35,232 bases of DNA from NCBI RefSeq assembly GCF_947489355.1, contig NZ_CANLDD010000046.1:1-35232 (forward strand). Reading direction: 5' to 3'. Source of the stretch: an uncultured Microbulbifer sp. (GTDB lineage: Bacteria; Pseudomonadota; Gammaproteobacteria; Pseudomonadales; Cellvibrionaceae). Positions 1 to 6,610 of this stretch are shown one piece after another (the first letter of the stretch is position 1; every line of letters begins with the position of its first letter). A program made the position numbers and the translations under genes. Below the pieces are notes generated by a model. That model was given only the letters and a program-made list of their open reading frames with translations, made no database searches and was not told the DNA's origin.

Positions 1-408
1 GAATGCAGGAAAAAAGCTAAGGTAGAACAAAATAGCTTTTGGATTGCTTAGAGTTGTGATGAGACCAGCCGCAAAGCGGGCAGTGTGTCTTGGCGCATTA
101 ATAGCCCTGCCAGCACTAGTATTTGGAGTTGATGAGAGTATTGATATACCCAGCCATATTAAATAGGCTGCACCTAGATATTTGATGACGAAGAATAACT
201 CACCGAGCACATTTGAAAGAGTTGCCAAGCCAAGTAGTGCAAGAATTATAAAGACGAAATCACCTGTAACGATGCCTGCAGTAGTAAACAAACCGTGGCG
301 CAAACCTGCGGACGTTGATCTTGCGGTGACGGTTAATACTCCAGGCCCCGGTATCAAGGCTAGAACAACCATTGATATAAATAGTGCCATGGAAGTAGTC
401 GGAGTCAT
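1..408 (-). CDS. LysE/RhtB family amino-acid exporter (partial, C-terminus beyond window)
   Basis: The minus strand is open from an ATG at 408 to the window edge (136 codons). Its product is very hydrophobic. It has the family-typical early motif around ALIPGPGVL, a second segment GLRHGLFTTAGIVTGD, and the characteristic LSNPKAILFYLSFFPAF block where it leaves the window. LysE/RhtB proteins are inner-membrane exporters of amino acids or homoserine lactones, usually about 205 aa with six helices, so roughly the last third is missing here. A purine-rich AGAGAGAAC lies just before the ATG. A 70-bp repeat copy sits immediately upstream. The family call is confident; the substrate is unknown. Confidence 0.85.
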   Translation of the reverse strand, partial: MTPTTSMALFISMVVLALIPGPGVLTVTARSTSAGLRHGLFTTAGIVTGDFVFIILALLGLATLSNVLGELFFVIKYLGAAYLIWLGISILSSTPNTSAGRAINAPRHTARFAAGLITTLSNPKAILFYLSFFPAF

Positions 409-426
409 GTTCTCTCTCGTAGGGTA

Positions 427-495
427 AACATTTATATAGTGGTCGCCGTGACCACTATTATCCTGATTACTGTCTCGGAAGCAATGCTGTGCCTT
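427..495. repeat. Imperfect direct repeat, copy A (contains a perfect hairpin)
   Basis: About 68 bp that recur at 964-1032, so the two copies bracket the lipoprotein gene. The shared core includes CATTTATATA and CTATTATCCTGATTA. This copy holds a perfect 9-bp stem, ATAGTGGTC/GACCACTAT, around 434-456. The other copy has lost the pairing. The hairpin could serve as a terminator or a mobility signal. Confidence 0.6.
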
Positions 496-496
496 G

Positions 497-949
497 TTAT
501 GGGCGAGATAGCTTGAGTTTCTTTAAATCGATTTGTGCATCATCCGCTTTAACTTCAACTAGATAATAATTTCTTGGTGCATACAAAGCTGGAAGATTCA
601 GCTCTTCAACAGAACCAATAACCCATTTCAGATAGTACGATTCATTTTTTTTGAGGCTTTTATTATAGGTTAATGGTTCAAACCCATTGCTTCCATCCCC
701 AACAGTAATTTCATGCTTCATTGCTGGGAGTTCATATACTAAATAACCACCATTTTTAAGTGAGCCTGAACTTTCACCATTAATATATACAGCTGGTGCT
801 ACGCAACAGTTAATGGCCCTTGATGGGCGGTAGATATAAACCACTGATGAATCTTTTAGTGATTGTGTATGTTCCTGATATATTGGTCCATTAGCAGAAC
901 ATCCTAATAAGCCAAAAGCAAGAATAGTTAAGATATAAGTTAACTTCAT
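497..949 (-). CDS. Small lipoprotein, DUF2846-like
   Basis: A 150-aa product with a short hydrophobic signal (residues 1-16) ending in the lipobox LLGC, so Cys17 should be lipidated and the mature protein anchored in a membrane. The body (SSVVYIYRPS, then an AVYINGESSG segment and YLVYELPAMKHEITVG) resembles the DUF2846 beta-rich fold: a small ligand-like domain with Y-x-Y-R-P near the start and a P-G/P-A-x-H-x-I turn. Its function is unknown. The gene is AT-rich compared with the phage DNA to its right and is framed by two imperfect 68-bp repeats, which suggests it arrived as an inserted unit. The TAA stop lies inside the sequence CATAACAAGG. Confidence 0.75.
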   Translation of the reverse strand: MKLTYILTILAFGLLGCSANGPIYQEHTQSLKDSSVVYIYRPSRAINCCVAPAVYINGESSGSLKNGGYLVYELPAMKHEITVGDGSNGFEPLTYNKSLKKNESYYLKWVIGSVEELNLPALYAPRNYYLVEVKADDAQIDLKKLKLSRP

Positions 950-963
950 GGGTTTAGCAGCTC

Positions 964-1032
964 ATAACATTTATATACTAATCATCGTGTCCGCTATTAT
1001 CCTGATTATGTCTTCGAAATCAATTCTGCGCC
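964..1032. repeat. Imperfect direct repeat, copy B
   Basis: Second copy of the element at 427-495, in the same orientation, ending just upstream of the lipoprotein start. It shares CATTTATATA, the ATCGTG/GCCGTG centre and CTATTATCCTGATTA. The inner hairpin of copy A is degenerate here. Confidence 0.6.
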
Positions 1033-1141
1033 AACCACAAAAAATCCTTATTAAAATCATATAGTTATAAGGAGATCTTACGCAGGTTCACTTTGTTTCC
1101 TTGAGCATCTCCAGCCCTAACAGTGAGCCCCTCCATACGCC

Positions 1142-1525
1142 CTACCTTGGGTAGCTCCAGACTGTGGGGCCGTCACGCTTGCCCGGAATAGCTCCAAGAT
1201 CGTCCAGGTGCAGGAATCGGCCCTTGTGTGGACCATGCTGCTTTACGCCAATGCCGGTAAAGCCTTCCTCCAGCGCGATCCCCAGCAGCTCATAGGCACG
1301 CCCACCAGAAACTGATACATCCACAGCCTGACCGGTAGTGTGTGTCATGGTCGATCCGATCCTGGCGCAGTGGGCCTGGCAGCGATAGCCGGAGGTGATC
1401 ACCATCGGCTTGTTGAAGCGCTTCCTCACTCGAATTAACCGGTGCAGCGTGTCATCCGAGAAGTGGTTCTTACCACAGCAACGGCAGGACAACTCCCTTT
1501 CTGTGAAGTAGTCGTTGTCAAACAT
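1142..1525 (-). CDS. Phage endolysin-type M15 peptidase (copy A, intact)
   Basis: A 127-aa protein of the peptidase M15_3 / D-Ala-D-Ala carboxypeptidase-like type, a zinc enzyme that phages use to cut peptidoglycan cross-links during lysis. The zinc-ligand pattern is complete: His62 and Asp69 in the segment STMTHTTGQAVDVSVSG, and His107 in FLHLDD. The N-terminal CRCCGKNHFSDD block is typical of phage members. It lies after the Q-like gene and terminator on the same strand, the usual place for lysis genes. A damaged paralogue is at 3823-4164. The ATG at 1525 is supported by homology with that copy. There is no signal peptide, so export would need a holin. Confidence 0.85.
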   Translation of the reverse strand: MFDNDYFTERELSCRCCGKNHFSDDTLHRLIRVRKRFNKPMVITSGYRCQAHCARIGSTMTHTTGQAVDVSVSGGRAYELLGIALEEGFTGIGVKQHGPHKGRFLHLDDLGAIPGKRDGPTVWSYPR

Positions 1526-1540
1526 TGGATTACCAGAAAC

Positions 1541-1564
1541 GAAAAAGCCCGCACTAGGCGGGTT
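1541..1564 (-). terminator. Intrinsic terminator-like hairpin upstream of the M15 gene
   Basis: Read on the minus strand, a CCCGC/GCGGG stem with a 5-nt loop is followed by TTTTTC. It sits about 20 nt before the endolysin start, where an antiterminated late transcript would have to pass. The equivalent site before M15 copy B is degenerate. Confidence 0.5.
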
Positions 1565-1595
1565 AGGAATGAAGATAAGCTGAAACTCCCAGCAT

Positions 1596-1624
1596 TTGAC
1601 AAAATTTTTTGATTACCGGATACT
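1596..1624 (+). promoter_or_regulatory. Candidate sigma70 promoter of the first tiny ORF
   Basis: TTGACA (1596-1601, exact consensus -35), a 17-bp spacer, then GATACT (1619-1624, 4/6 match to the -10). The predicted start is near 1631, about 26 nt upstream of the ATG at 1657. Only the first of the three tandem ORFs has such a clear promoter. Confidence 0.5.
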
Positions 1625-1656
1625 TTTCACTCGATAAACAAAAAGAGAAAATTATT

Positions 1657-1725
1657 ATGCAAACAGAAACTGATATCCAAGCTGGGCCTCATGTAGTCGT
1701 AGATCCCTTTCCTATTGATAGATAG
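1657..1725 (+). CDS. Tiny ORF 1 of a tandem array (22 aa)
   Basis: Codes for a 22-residue peptide that starts MQTETDIQAGP and continues HVVVDPFPIDR. The first 11 codons are identical at the nucleotide level in all three copies, while the tail varies. A purine-rich AAAGAGAAA lies about 7 nt before the ATG, and a consensus-like promoter lies upstream. I do not recognise the peptide. It is hydrophilic, with a Pro-rich acidic tail, so it is not a membrane toxin of the usual type I kind. A constant leader with a variable C-terminal part is compatible with a modified-peptide precursor, a signalling peptide or a regulatory leader peptide. No modifying enzyme is visible nearby. Confidence 0.5.
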   Translation: MQTETDIQAGPHVVVDPFPIDR

Positions 1726-1754
1726 GGCGTTTCATCTGGGGAATAGTTCCCCCG

Positions 1755-1785
1755 TAACGACTGCTTTCTCATGAAGTAGTCGTTA
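1755..1785 (+). repeat. Hairpin preceding tiny ORF 2
   Basis: TAACGACTGCT (1755-1765) pairs with AGTAGTCGTTA (1775-1785), an 11-bp stem with one G-U wobble. The 3' arm matches the first codons of the M15 gene in antisense, so the repeat unit appears to include a piece of that gene's start. Confidence 0.6.
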
Positions 1786-1827
1786 TCAAAATTGAAATTT
1801 CTTAGCACGAAAATGGAGAAAGTTATT

Positions 1828-1899
1828 ATGCAAACAGAAACTGATATCCAAGCTGGGCCTCGCGCACACGTTGACCCTGACGCTCCTGGTTCTAGTTGA
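1828..1899 (+). CDS. Tiny ORF 2 of a tandem array (23 aa)
   Basis: Starts with the same MQTETDIQAGP as its neighbours, then RAHVDPDAPGSS. The VDP core is kept while the rest of the tail differs. GGAG lies 11 nt upstream of the ATG. An in-frame upstream ATG (1813) would add MEKVI, so the true start is ambiguous. It is preceded by the hairpin at 1755-1785 and followed by sequence that recurs after copy 3 (a GTTAAA..GCTCCCT..TTTTA pattern). The function is unrecognised. Confidence 0.5.
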   Translation: MQTETDIQAGPRAHVDPDAPGSS

Positions 1900-1967
1900 C
1901 TCTGGCGGCTATCAAAGGATAGGAGTTCTAATATAAACTTTTGTTAAAGTGCTCCCTCGCCTTTTAA

Positions 1968-1996
1968 AACGACTGCTTCCTCATGGAGCAGTCGTT
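1968..1996 (+). repeat. Hairpin preceding tiny ORF 3
   Basis: AACGACTGCT (1968-1977) and AGCAGTCGTT (1987-1996) form a perfect 10-bp stem. Compared with the hairpin at 1755-1785, a T-to-C change turns the G-U pair into G-C, so the two copies differ without losing pairing. Confidence 0.65.
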
Positions 1997-2039
1997 ATCA
2001 AAATTGAAATTTCTTAGCACGAAAATGGAGAAAGTTATT

Positions 2040-2108
2040 ATGCAAACAGAAACTGATATCCAAGCTGGGCCTCATGTAGTCGTAGATCCCCATCCTATTG
2101 ATCGATAG
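2040..2108 (+). CDS. Tiny ORF 3 of a tandem array (22 aa)
   Basis: Encodes MQTETDIQAGP followed by HVVVDPHPIDR, so it differs from copy 1 by a single Phe-to-His change. The upstream 70 bp (hairpin, AAATTGAAATTTCTTAGCAC, GGAG) are nearly identical to those of copy 2. Downstream, GGGCGTTTCATC recurs from copy 1. The near-identity of copies 1 and 3, with synonymous-site conservation of the leader, points to recent duplication. Whether the peptides are translated cannot be told from sequence alone. Confidence 0.5.
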   Translation: MQTETDIQAGPHVVVDPHPIDR

Positions 2109-2233
2109 ATCCCCTTTTTATCGGAGATGCCTGATATAGGCACTGGTTAAAACGCTCCCTGTCTTTTAGCAAGCAGCGGGGCGTTTCATCCACAGAAGCG
2201 GTATCTCTTACCAGACGACCGATTTGTATGCAT

Positions 2234-2268
2234 AAAAAAGCCCCACCGGATCAATCAGGCGGGGCTTT
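2234..2268 (-). terminator. Rho-independent terminator after the Q-like gene (copy A)
   Basis: On the minus strand AAAGCCCC (2268-2261) pairs with GGGGCTTT (2244-2237), followed by a run of six T. It lies about 100 nt beyond the stop of the Q-like gene, the position of tR' relative to Q in lambda. That would make it a possible target of antitermination. Confidence 0.75.
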
Positions 2269-2322
2269 CAAAGGGGGGTATGGTCCCGCTGCGCATACTT
2301 CGCGACAGCTTATACAAAGTTA

Positions 2323-2334
2323 GTCCATATGGAC
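2323..2334. promoter_or_regulatory. Perfect 12-bp palindrome between the Q-like gene and the terminator
   Basis: GTCCATATGGAC is fully self-complementary and is followed by GTATGG, a partial third half-site. It sits where a late promoter or regulator site would be expected. The equivalent place after the copy B gene has GTGTAGACGTGTACAC instead. Confidence 0.35.
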
Positions 2335-2372
2335 GTATGGTGTCAATACATACAGGCTGTTTTTAAATACAG

Positions 2373-2762
2373 TTATGCGGCATTTTGCGACAAAAAGAAA
2401 GCTTCCACCGTTGCTTCAACAATTTGACACATTTTTTCAACCCAGGGCTTTGACTTTTTGACCTTTCTGGCCACATCCTGCATTTCCCACCGGTAGTAAT
2501 ACCGCAACCAAAAAACCTTCCTCTCCAGCGCGGCCTTCTCCTTGTCCTGGCGCCTGGCAATCACATTTAGGTAAGCTAACACTGCGGCATCCGTGAGGGC
2601 TGCCCTCTCGTAATCTATCGACTCCGGGCTCTCCCTGCGCCCTGATAGCATCCTTCGTCCAAATGCTGCCATACGGGGCCAGCTCACTGAATCCCCCGCA
2701 CGTTCAGGATAGGCTCTGGACCACTCCCACAAGCGCTCGCGAATGCTGATTTCATTGATCAT
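2373..2762 (-). CDS. Q-like phage late regulator (copy A, intact)
   Basis: A 129-aa soluble basic protein. The N-terminal IRERLWEWSRAYPERAG and the W-P-R-M-A-A-F-G-R-R stretch are followed by a helical region. The C-terminal part (RYYYRWEMQDVARKVKKSK, then PWVEKMCQIVEATVEAF) looks like a sigma-like helix-turn-helix. This layout and size resemble phage antitermination Q-type proteins, and the position between replication genes and the endolysin, followed by a terminator, fits that role. The assignment rests on context and general pattern rather than a signature motif. The start at 2762 has a good GAGGAAAAG Shine-Dalgarno. Copy B at 4810-5189 is frameshifted. Confidence 0.55.
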   Translation of the reverse strand: MINEISIRERLWEWSRAYPERAGDSVSWPRMAAFGRRMLSGRRESPESIDYERAALTDAAVLAYLNVIARRQDKEKAALERKVFWLRYYYRWEMQDVARKVKKSKPWVEKMCQIVEATVEAFFLSQNAA

Positions 2763-2779
2763 CTTTTCCTCTATCTCGA

Positions 2780-3430
2780 TTAACCAACAAATTGCCGGAA
2801 TCTCTTCGGCGGCTCAGCCTGGTGTACCTCCGCCGTCCATACATCCATGCGGAACTGGTTGAGCTTGGCTTTGAGGTTGTCGATGCCCGGCTCACCACGG
2901 CGGTGCTTGGCAGTGATCACCTCCACCAGTCCGGGGTTTAAGGAATCAAAATTATCTTTATCCTCCCGGTACAGCAGCGCCACGATATCGGCATCCTGTT
3001 CAATAGAGCCGGAATCCCGTAGCTGGGACATATTGGGTCGGCCACCTTTGGCTGCTTCTCGGTTGAATTGGCACAATGCCAACACTGGTAAGAGGTTGGC
3101 ATCGCTCTCGGTCTGGTCCAGGTGGGAGGTGGTTATCCGGGCCAGGTCGGCGGCAATGCGCGGGGTCAGCCCGTGTTCGCCGGCAATGGTTTTCAAAAGC
3201 TCGCCGAGGGTGGTCTGGTCCCAACTGCGTTCGCGGCGTTTGCGCATGGCGGTGGTGAGGTCGGCACTGCGGGCGCGCAGCATCAGGCGATCCGGGGCGC
3301 CGCTATGTTCGAGTTCGTCCACGCGGAATTTCCCCTTGTCCACCAGTGCGCCGCCCTGCCAACCGAGGGCAACGGTAAGCTCGGCGCCCCGGTTGGGCAG
3401 CGCCAGGCGGGCGTGCGGTGGCTGCTCATG
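2780..3430 (-). pseudogene. Chimera: P2-like tail protein D N-terminus joined to DnaB-like helicase C-terminus
   Basis: The frame at 3343-3090 reads DKGKFRVDELEHSGAPD and RARSADLTTAMRKRRERSWDQ, typical of P2 late-control/tail protein D. At about 3088 (residue 85 of the open frame) it switches to PVLALCQFNREAAKGG and SGSIEQDADIVALLYRED, the end of a replicative DnaB-type helicase. The same helicase end occurs at 5207-5500. Upstream of 3343 the D frame is still readable (RLALPNRGAELTVALGWQGG) but is out of frame with its likely ATG at 3430, so one base has been lost. The join falls at shared GCCAACACTGGTA. Neither half can be functional alone. Confidence 0.85.
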
Positions 3431-3811
3431 CGCCCTGGCCGTCCACCTGTTTCAGCTGCAACCGAAATTCTATTTTCCGTGCGGTGCCGTCGGCAAAAAA
3501 CAGACTGCGGGTTTCCTGCAGGGATTCAATCACCCAGGCACCGTGGACGTTGCCATTGCCGTCTACCAGGGACCAGGGTTGGCCCTGTTCCGCCATCTCC
3601 CGCAGGGAATCCAGGGAGGCGGGATCGCCGGTGAGATCCGGGGCAATTAATCCGCTTAAAGTAATGGTGTCATCACCGGGACCGAGAAACTGGGTGGCGG
3701 CGCGGGCGCGATACGTTCACTGCTGGCGTGACGCCAGGCGGTTTGCCGCTGCAGGTCCTGATAGGCGGCGGAGGACAGGGAAAATGCGAACAGGCCCAGA
3801 CTCATCATCAT
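3426..3811 (-). pseudogene. P2-like tail protein U (frameshifted)
   Basis: Starts MMMSLGLFAFSLSSAAYQDL behind a GAGGG site and continues LQRQTAWRHASSERI. It then needs a one-base shift near 3705 to continue as ARAATQFLGPGDDTITLSG and later SLREMAEQGQPWSLVDG, ending KQVDGQGA. This is the conserved plan of P2 gpU, a tail-tube terminator of about 130-160 aa. The order T-end, U, D on one strand matches P2. The single-base loss near ERI could be a real mutation or a sequencing error, but the neighbouring genes are also broken. Confidence 0.85.
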
Positions 3812-3822
3812 TTTTTTTGCCC

Positions 3823-4164
3823 TCAGTCGTAATCGCCGAGACTGGCGCGGCGGCTTGCCGCTTGTTCCCGTTGCAGCTTTTCGATTTCCTCGCGCACCTG
3901 GCGTGCTATATCCAGGGCACCCAGCAGCTCATAGGCACGCCCACCAGAAACTGATACACGCACAGCCTGACCGGTAGTGTGTGTCATGGTGGAGCCGATC
4001 CTGGCGCAGTGTGCCGGACAGTGGTAACCGGAGTTGATTACCATCTTCTTATTGAACCGCTCCCTCACCCTGATCAATCGGCGCAGCGTATCGTCTGAGA
4101 AGTGGAGTTTCCCGCAACAACGGTAGAGTAACTCCGCTTCCGTGAAGTAGGCGTTTTTAAGCAT
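3823..4164 (-). pseudogene. M15 endolysin copy B, fused to the end of a P2-like tape-measure protein
   Basis: From MLKNAYFTEAELL this parallels the M15 gene at 1142-1525 through GGRAYELLG. At about 3921 it switches to ALDIARQVREEIEKLQ and ends SLGDYD, a charged coiled-coil tail of the kind that closes tail tape-measure proteins (P2 T) just before gene U. The endolysin half has lost function: the zinc-ligand Asp69 is Arg (QAVRVSVSG) and the third ligand His is missing. The open frame extends upstream to 4230, but the ATG at 4164 aligns with the start of copy A. Confidence 0.85.
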
Positions 4165-4291
4165 TGGATTACCAGAAACAAAAAAGCCCGCACTGAGCGA
4201 ACTAAGAATTGATAAGGGGGGTTGGTACAACTTCCATACCCACTAGGGAGACATATCAGCCTACGGGCAAACGGCCCGCCAGGTGCAGGAG

Positions 4292-4324
4292 CGCCCAAAC
4301 AGACGCGAAGTGGGTGTTTGGGCG
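4292..4324. repeat. Strong stem-loop, attC-like in outline
   Basis: CGCCCAAACA (4292-4301) pairs perfectly with TGTTTGGGCG (4315-4324). An outer GGAGCG/CGCTCC pair is separated by a bulge, and CTTGTTATG follows at 4340-4348. Bulged hairpins ending in GTTATG resemble integron attC sites, but the left R-box is not convincing. It lies between the dead endolysin copy and the small gene 4350-4538. Confidence 0.4.
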
Positions 4325-4349
4325 TCGCACTATCGCTCCTTGTTATGTG

Positions 4350-4538
4350 TTAACTATCAGCTGATTCTATTAATATTGTAAATGAAGAGATCATTCCAAA
4401 CAGATTTGTATTGGCTGTTACAGAAACCACTGCCCAATTATCATTTTCTATTTCTGCTATTTGTGCATTTAATAAGTCTAAATCAGGGCTTTCATGCCAC
4501 CATTTTTTAGCTTTGTCAAATATTACAACTTTACGCAT
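4350..4538 (-). CDS. Small protein, DUF4177-like pattern
   Basis: A 62-aa protein starting MRKVVIFDKAKKWW. The pattern of an N-terminal strand, a helix with DLDLLNAQIAEIE, then NDNWAVVSVTANTNLFGMIS and a final strand FTILIESAD matches the general W-x-V-x-S-V small-domain plan of DUF4177-like proteins, which have no known function. It sits between the copy B terminator and the endolysin relic, exactly where copy A carries the three tiny ORFs, so it is probably cargo at a variable site. It is AT-richer than the phage genes and has only a weak ribosome-binding site (AGG). Confidence 0.5.
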   Translation of the reverse strand: MRKVVIFDKAKKWWHESPDLDLLNAQIAEIENDNWAVVSVTANTNLFGMISSFTILIESADS

Positions 4539-4688
4539 TTTCGTTGTGCCTACTTAAAAATATCGTATTCAGAAGATATATGATTTATTCATGGTAATCT
4601 ATACGCCTTCATGACGTGTAATATTGTGTAATTATGGAAAATATCGAAAGACTGGTCAATAATTAACTATTGATCCTAAATTTCATGC

Positions 4689-4712
4689 AAAAAAACCGGC
4701 ACCTGGCCGGTT
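4689..4712 (-). terminator. Rho-independent terminator after the Q-like gene (copy B)
   Basis: On the minus strand AACCGGC and GCCGGTT form a 7-bp GC-rich stem with a 5-nt loop, followed by a run of seven T. A near twin lies at 34065-34086, before the holin-like genes of the right prophage. Confidence 0.8.
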
Positions 4713-4809
4713 ATTCAGGATGATATCTGCACACAACTTCGGCAGCTTCGCATAGATTAGTGTGTAGACGTGTACACCGTCAATAACCAATGACTGTATT
4801 TAAATACAG

Positions 4810-5189
4810 TTATGCAGCATTCTCCGCCAAATAAAGTGCCTCCACCGTTCCCTCGATGACTTTGCACATATTAATTACCCAGCTTTTGCTTTGACCAACC
4901 TTCCTGCATATATCCTGCATCTCCCACCGATAGTAATACCGTAACCAAAAAACCTTCCTCTCCAGCGCAGCTTTCTCCTTGTCCTGACGCCTGGCTATCA
5001 CATTCAGGTAGGCCAATACTGCAGCATCCGTGAGGGCTGCCCTCTCGTAATCTATCGGTACCGGGCCCTTCCTATGTCCTGAGATCACCCTTCGGCCAAA
5101 TGCCGCCATACGGGGCCATCCCCTGCACGCTCAGGATAAGCTCTGGACCACTCCCACAGGCGCTCGCGAATGCTGATTTCATTGACCAT
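4810..5189 (-). pseudogene. Q-like phage late regulator (copy B, frameshifted)
   Basis: Begins MVNEISIRERLWEWSRAYPE at 5189, in parallel with copy A (2373-2762). It lacks 10 bases after GAGGGGAT, around 5115, that copy A has (TCAGTGAGCT in coding sense). The rest, from MAAFGRRVISGHRKG, is open to the stop at 4810 and keeps the helical C-terminus (RYYYRWEMQDICRKVGQSK). Re-initiation at the internal ATG (5109) would give a 99-aa fragment. The C-terminal helix differs more from copy A than the middle does, so the copies came from related rather than identical phages. Confidence 0.8.
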
Positions 5190-5206
5190 CTCTCCCCCTG
5201 TGTCGA

Positions 5207-6505
5207 TTAACCAGTAAATTGCCGAAACTCCTTTAGCGGCTCATCCTGGTGTACCTCCGCCGTCCATACATCCATGCGGAACTGGTTGAGCTTGGCTTTG
5301 AGGCTGTCGATCCCTGGTTCTCCACGGCGGTGCTTGGCAGTGATCACTTCCACCAGGCCGGGGTTCAGGGAATCAAAATTATCTTTGTCCTCCCGGTACA
5401 GCAGCGCCACGATATCGGCGTCCTGCTCGATGGAGCCGGAATCACGCAACTGGGACATGCTGGGTCGGCCACCTTTGGCCGCTTCACGATTGAACTAGCA
5501 CAGTGCCAACACTGGTATATCCAACTCCTTTGCCAATGCCTTGAGCGCGGCAGAGACGCCAGCCACTTCCCGCTCCCGGCTCAGGCCATCGCCACGCACC
5601 AACTGCAGGTAATCCACTACGATCAATGACAACGGGCTCTTGCGGTGTTCACGGCGGGCACGGCGGGCAATTTGATTGATGTGCAGCGCACCCTGGTCGT
5701 CCACCCTCATATCTATGCCTTTGAGTTTGCTTACGACATAGGTCAGGCCCTGGCTGTGCTGGGCGTAGAAGTCTTTGCGATCATCGGGGTTGTCGGAGCC
5801 GACGATTCCTATGGGGATGCGCCCAATCATGCCCACCAGCCGGCGGTAAAGTTCCCGGCGGCTCATTTCCAAAGAAAAAACCAGAGCACGATTACCGTTG
5901 AGCGCATTGTGCGCAGCCACCTGCATGGCAAACACGGTTTTTCCTGTACCAGTGGTGCCAGCAAGGATTACCAATTCATCACCACGCAGCCCTTTCCAAC
6001 AGCAATCGATACAATCCCAACCGGTGTGTACCCGCTTGATCCGCTCTCCGGTCTCTAGCCGGTTCCAGTCCTGCAGAACCTCTTTGGCTGCCCCATCCAA
6101 CCCCTCGGGGTCGATACCAGTATCACCGGCGCGCTCCAGGTCGGACAGGCTGGATTGGCACTCGCCGATAATCTCTGCCACAGGCCGGATTGGCGCGGAG
6201 TAAGCGGCTTTGCTGACCTCATCCAGGGTGGCCAGCAACTTACGGCGATGAGCATGGTCGGCAGCAATCCGCGCGCAACTCCGCACATTGGAAGCACCAG
6301 GAGTCTGCTCACACAGTTCAGCCAGGTAGGCGGCCACCTCCAGAATGTTATAGGCGGGGTCTGCTTCGGTCAGGGCCTCGAAGTTGGGATCGCGGTCCTG
6401 CAGGACGGACAGCATAGTGCTGAAGATGGACTTGAAATCGAGTGCTTCTACAACGGTCGGCTCAGGCAGCCGGGAGAGATCGACAGCGGTAAAAGTATTG
6501 GCTAT
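5207..6505 (-). pseudogene. Chimera: P2-like baseplate J N-terminus joined to DnaB-like helicase, with internal amber stop
   Basis: The beginning (NTFTAVDLSRLPEPTVVEAL to about NILEV) is the start of P2 baseplate protein J. From about 6330 it becomes a DnaB-type replicative helicase: Walker A GTTGTGKT, LEMSRREL, and Walker B LIVVDYLQLV. At 5495 a TAG stands where copy A has a glutamine codon (LCQFNREA), splitting the frame. Beyond it the end (SMSQLRDSGSIEQDADIVAL to RQFTG) is intact. The J start is ATA at 6505 rather than ATG. A replicative helicase loads on phage or host origins; this one cannot be made full length without amber suppression. Confidence 0.85.
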
Positions 6506-6610
6506 GCCCGCGATGGTGCGCGAGCTCCGACATGGCCACAGTCAGGCGGGCTTGTATCGGTGTCAGCTACAAGGGGGCGGGGTTCGCAGTAGTGGAGCTA
6601 GAAAGAAACA

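Noticed and set aside
427..1032. Repeats around the lipoprotein gene as true integron attC sites
   Set aside because: The CATAACAA and GTTATG ends fit, but the two halves are not complementary in the way attC requires, and no integrase is visible. Kept only as repeats.
3122..3634. Long plus-strand ORFs over 2847-3954
   Set aside because: They are antisense to recognisable P2 U and D and helicase sequence, are Pro/Ser/Arg-rich in the manner of antisense frames, and have no RBS.
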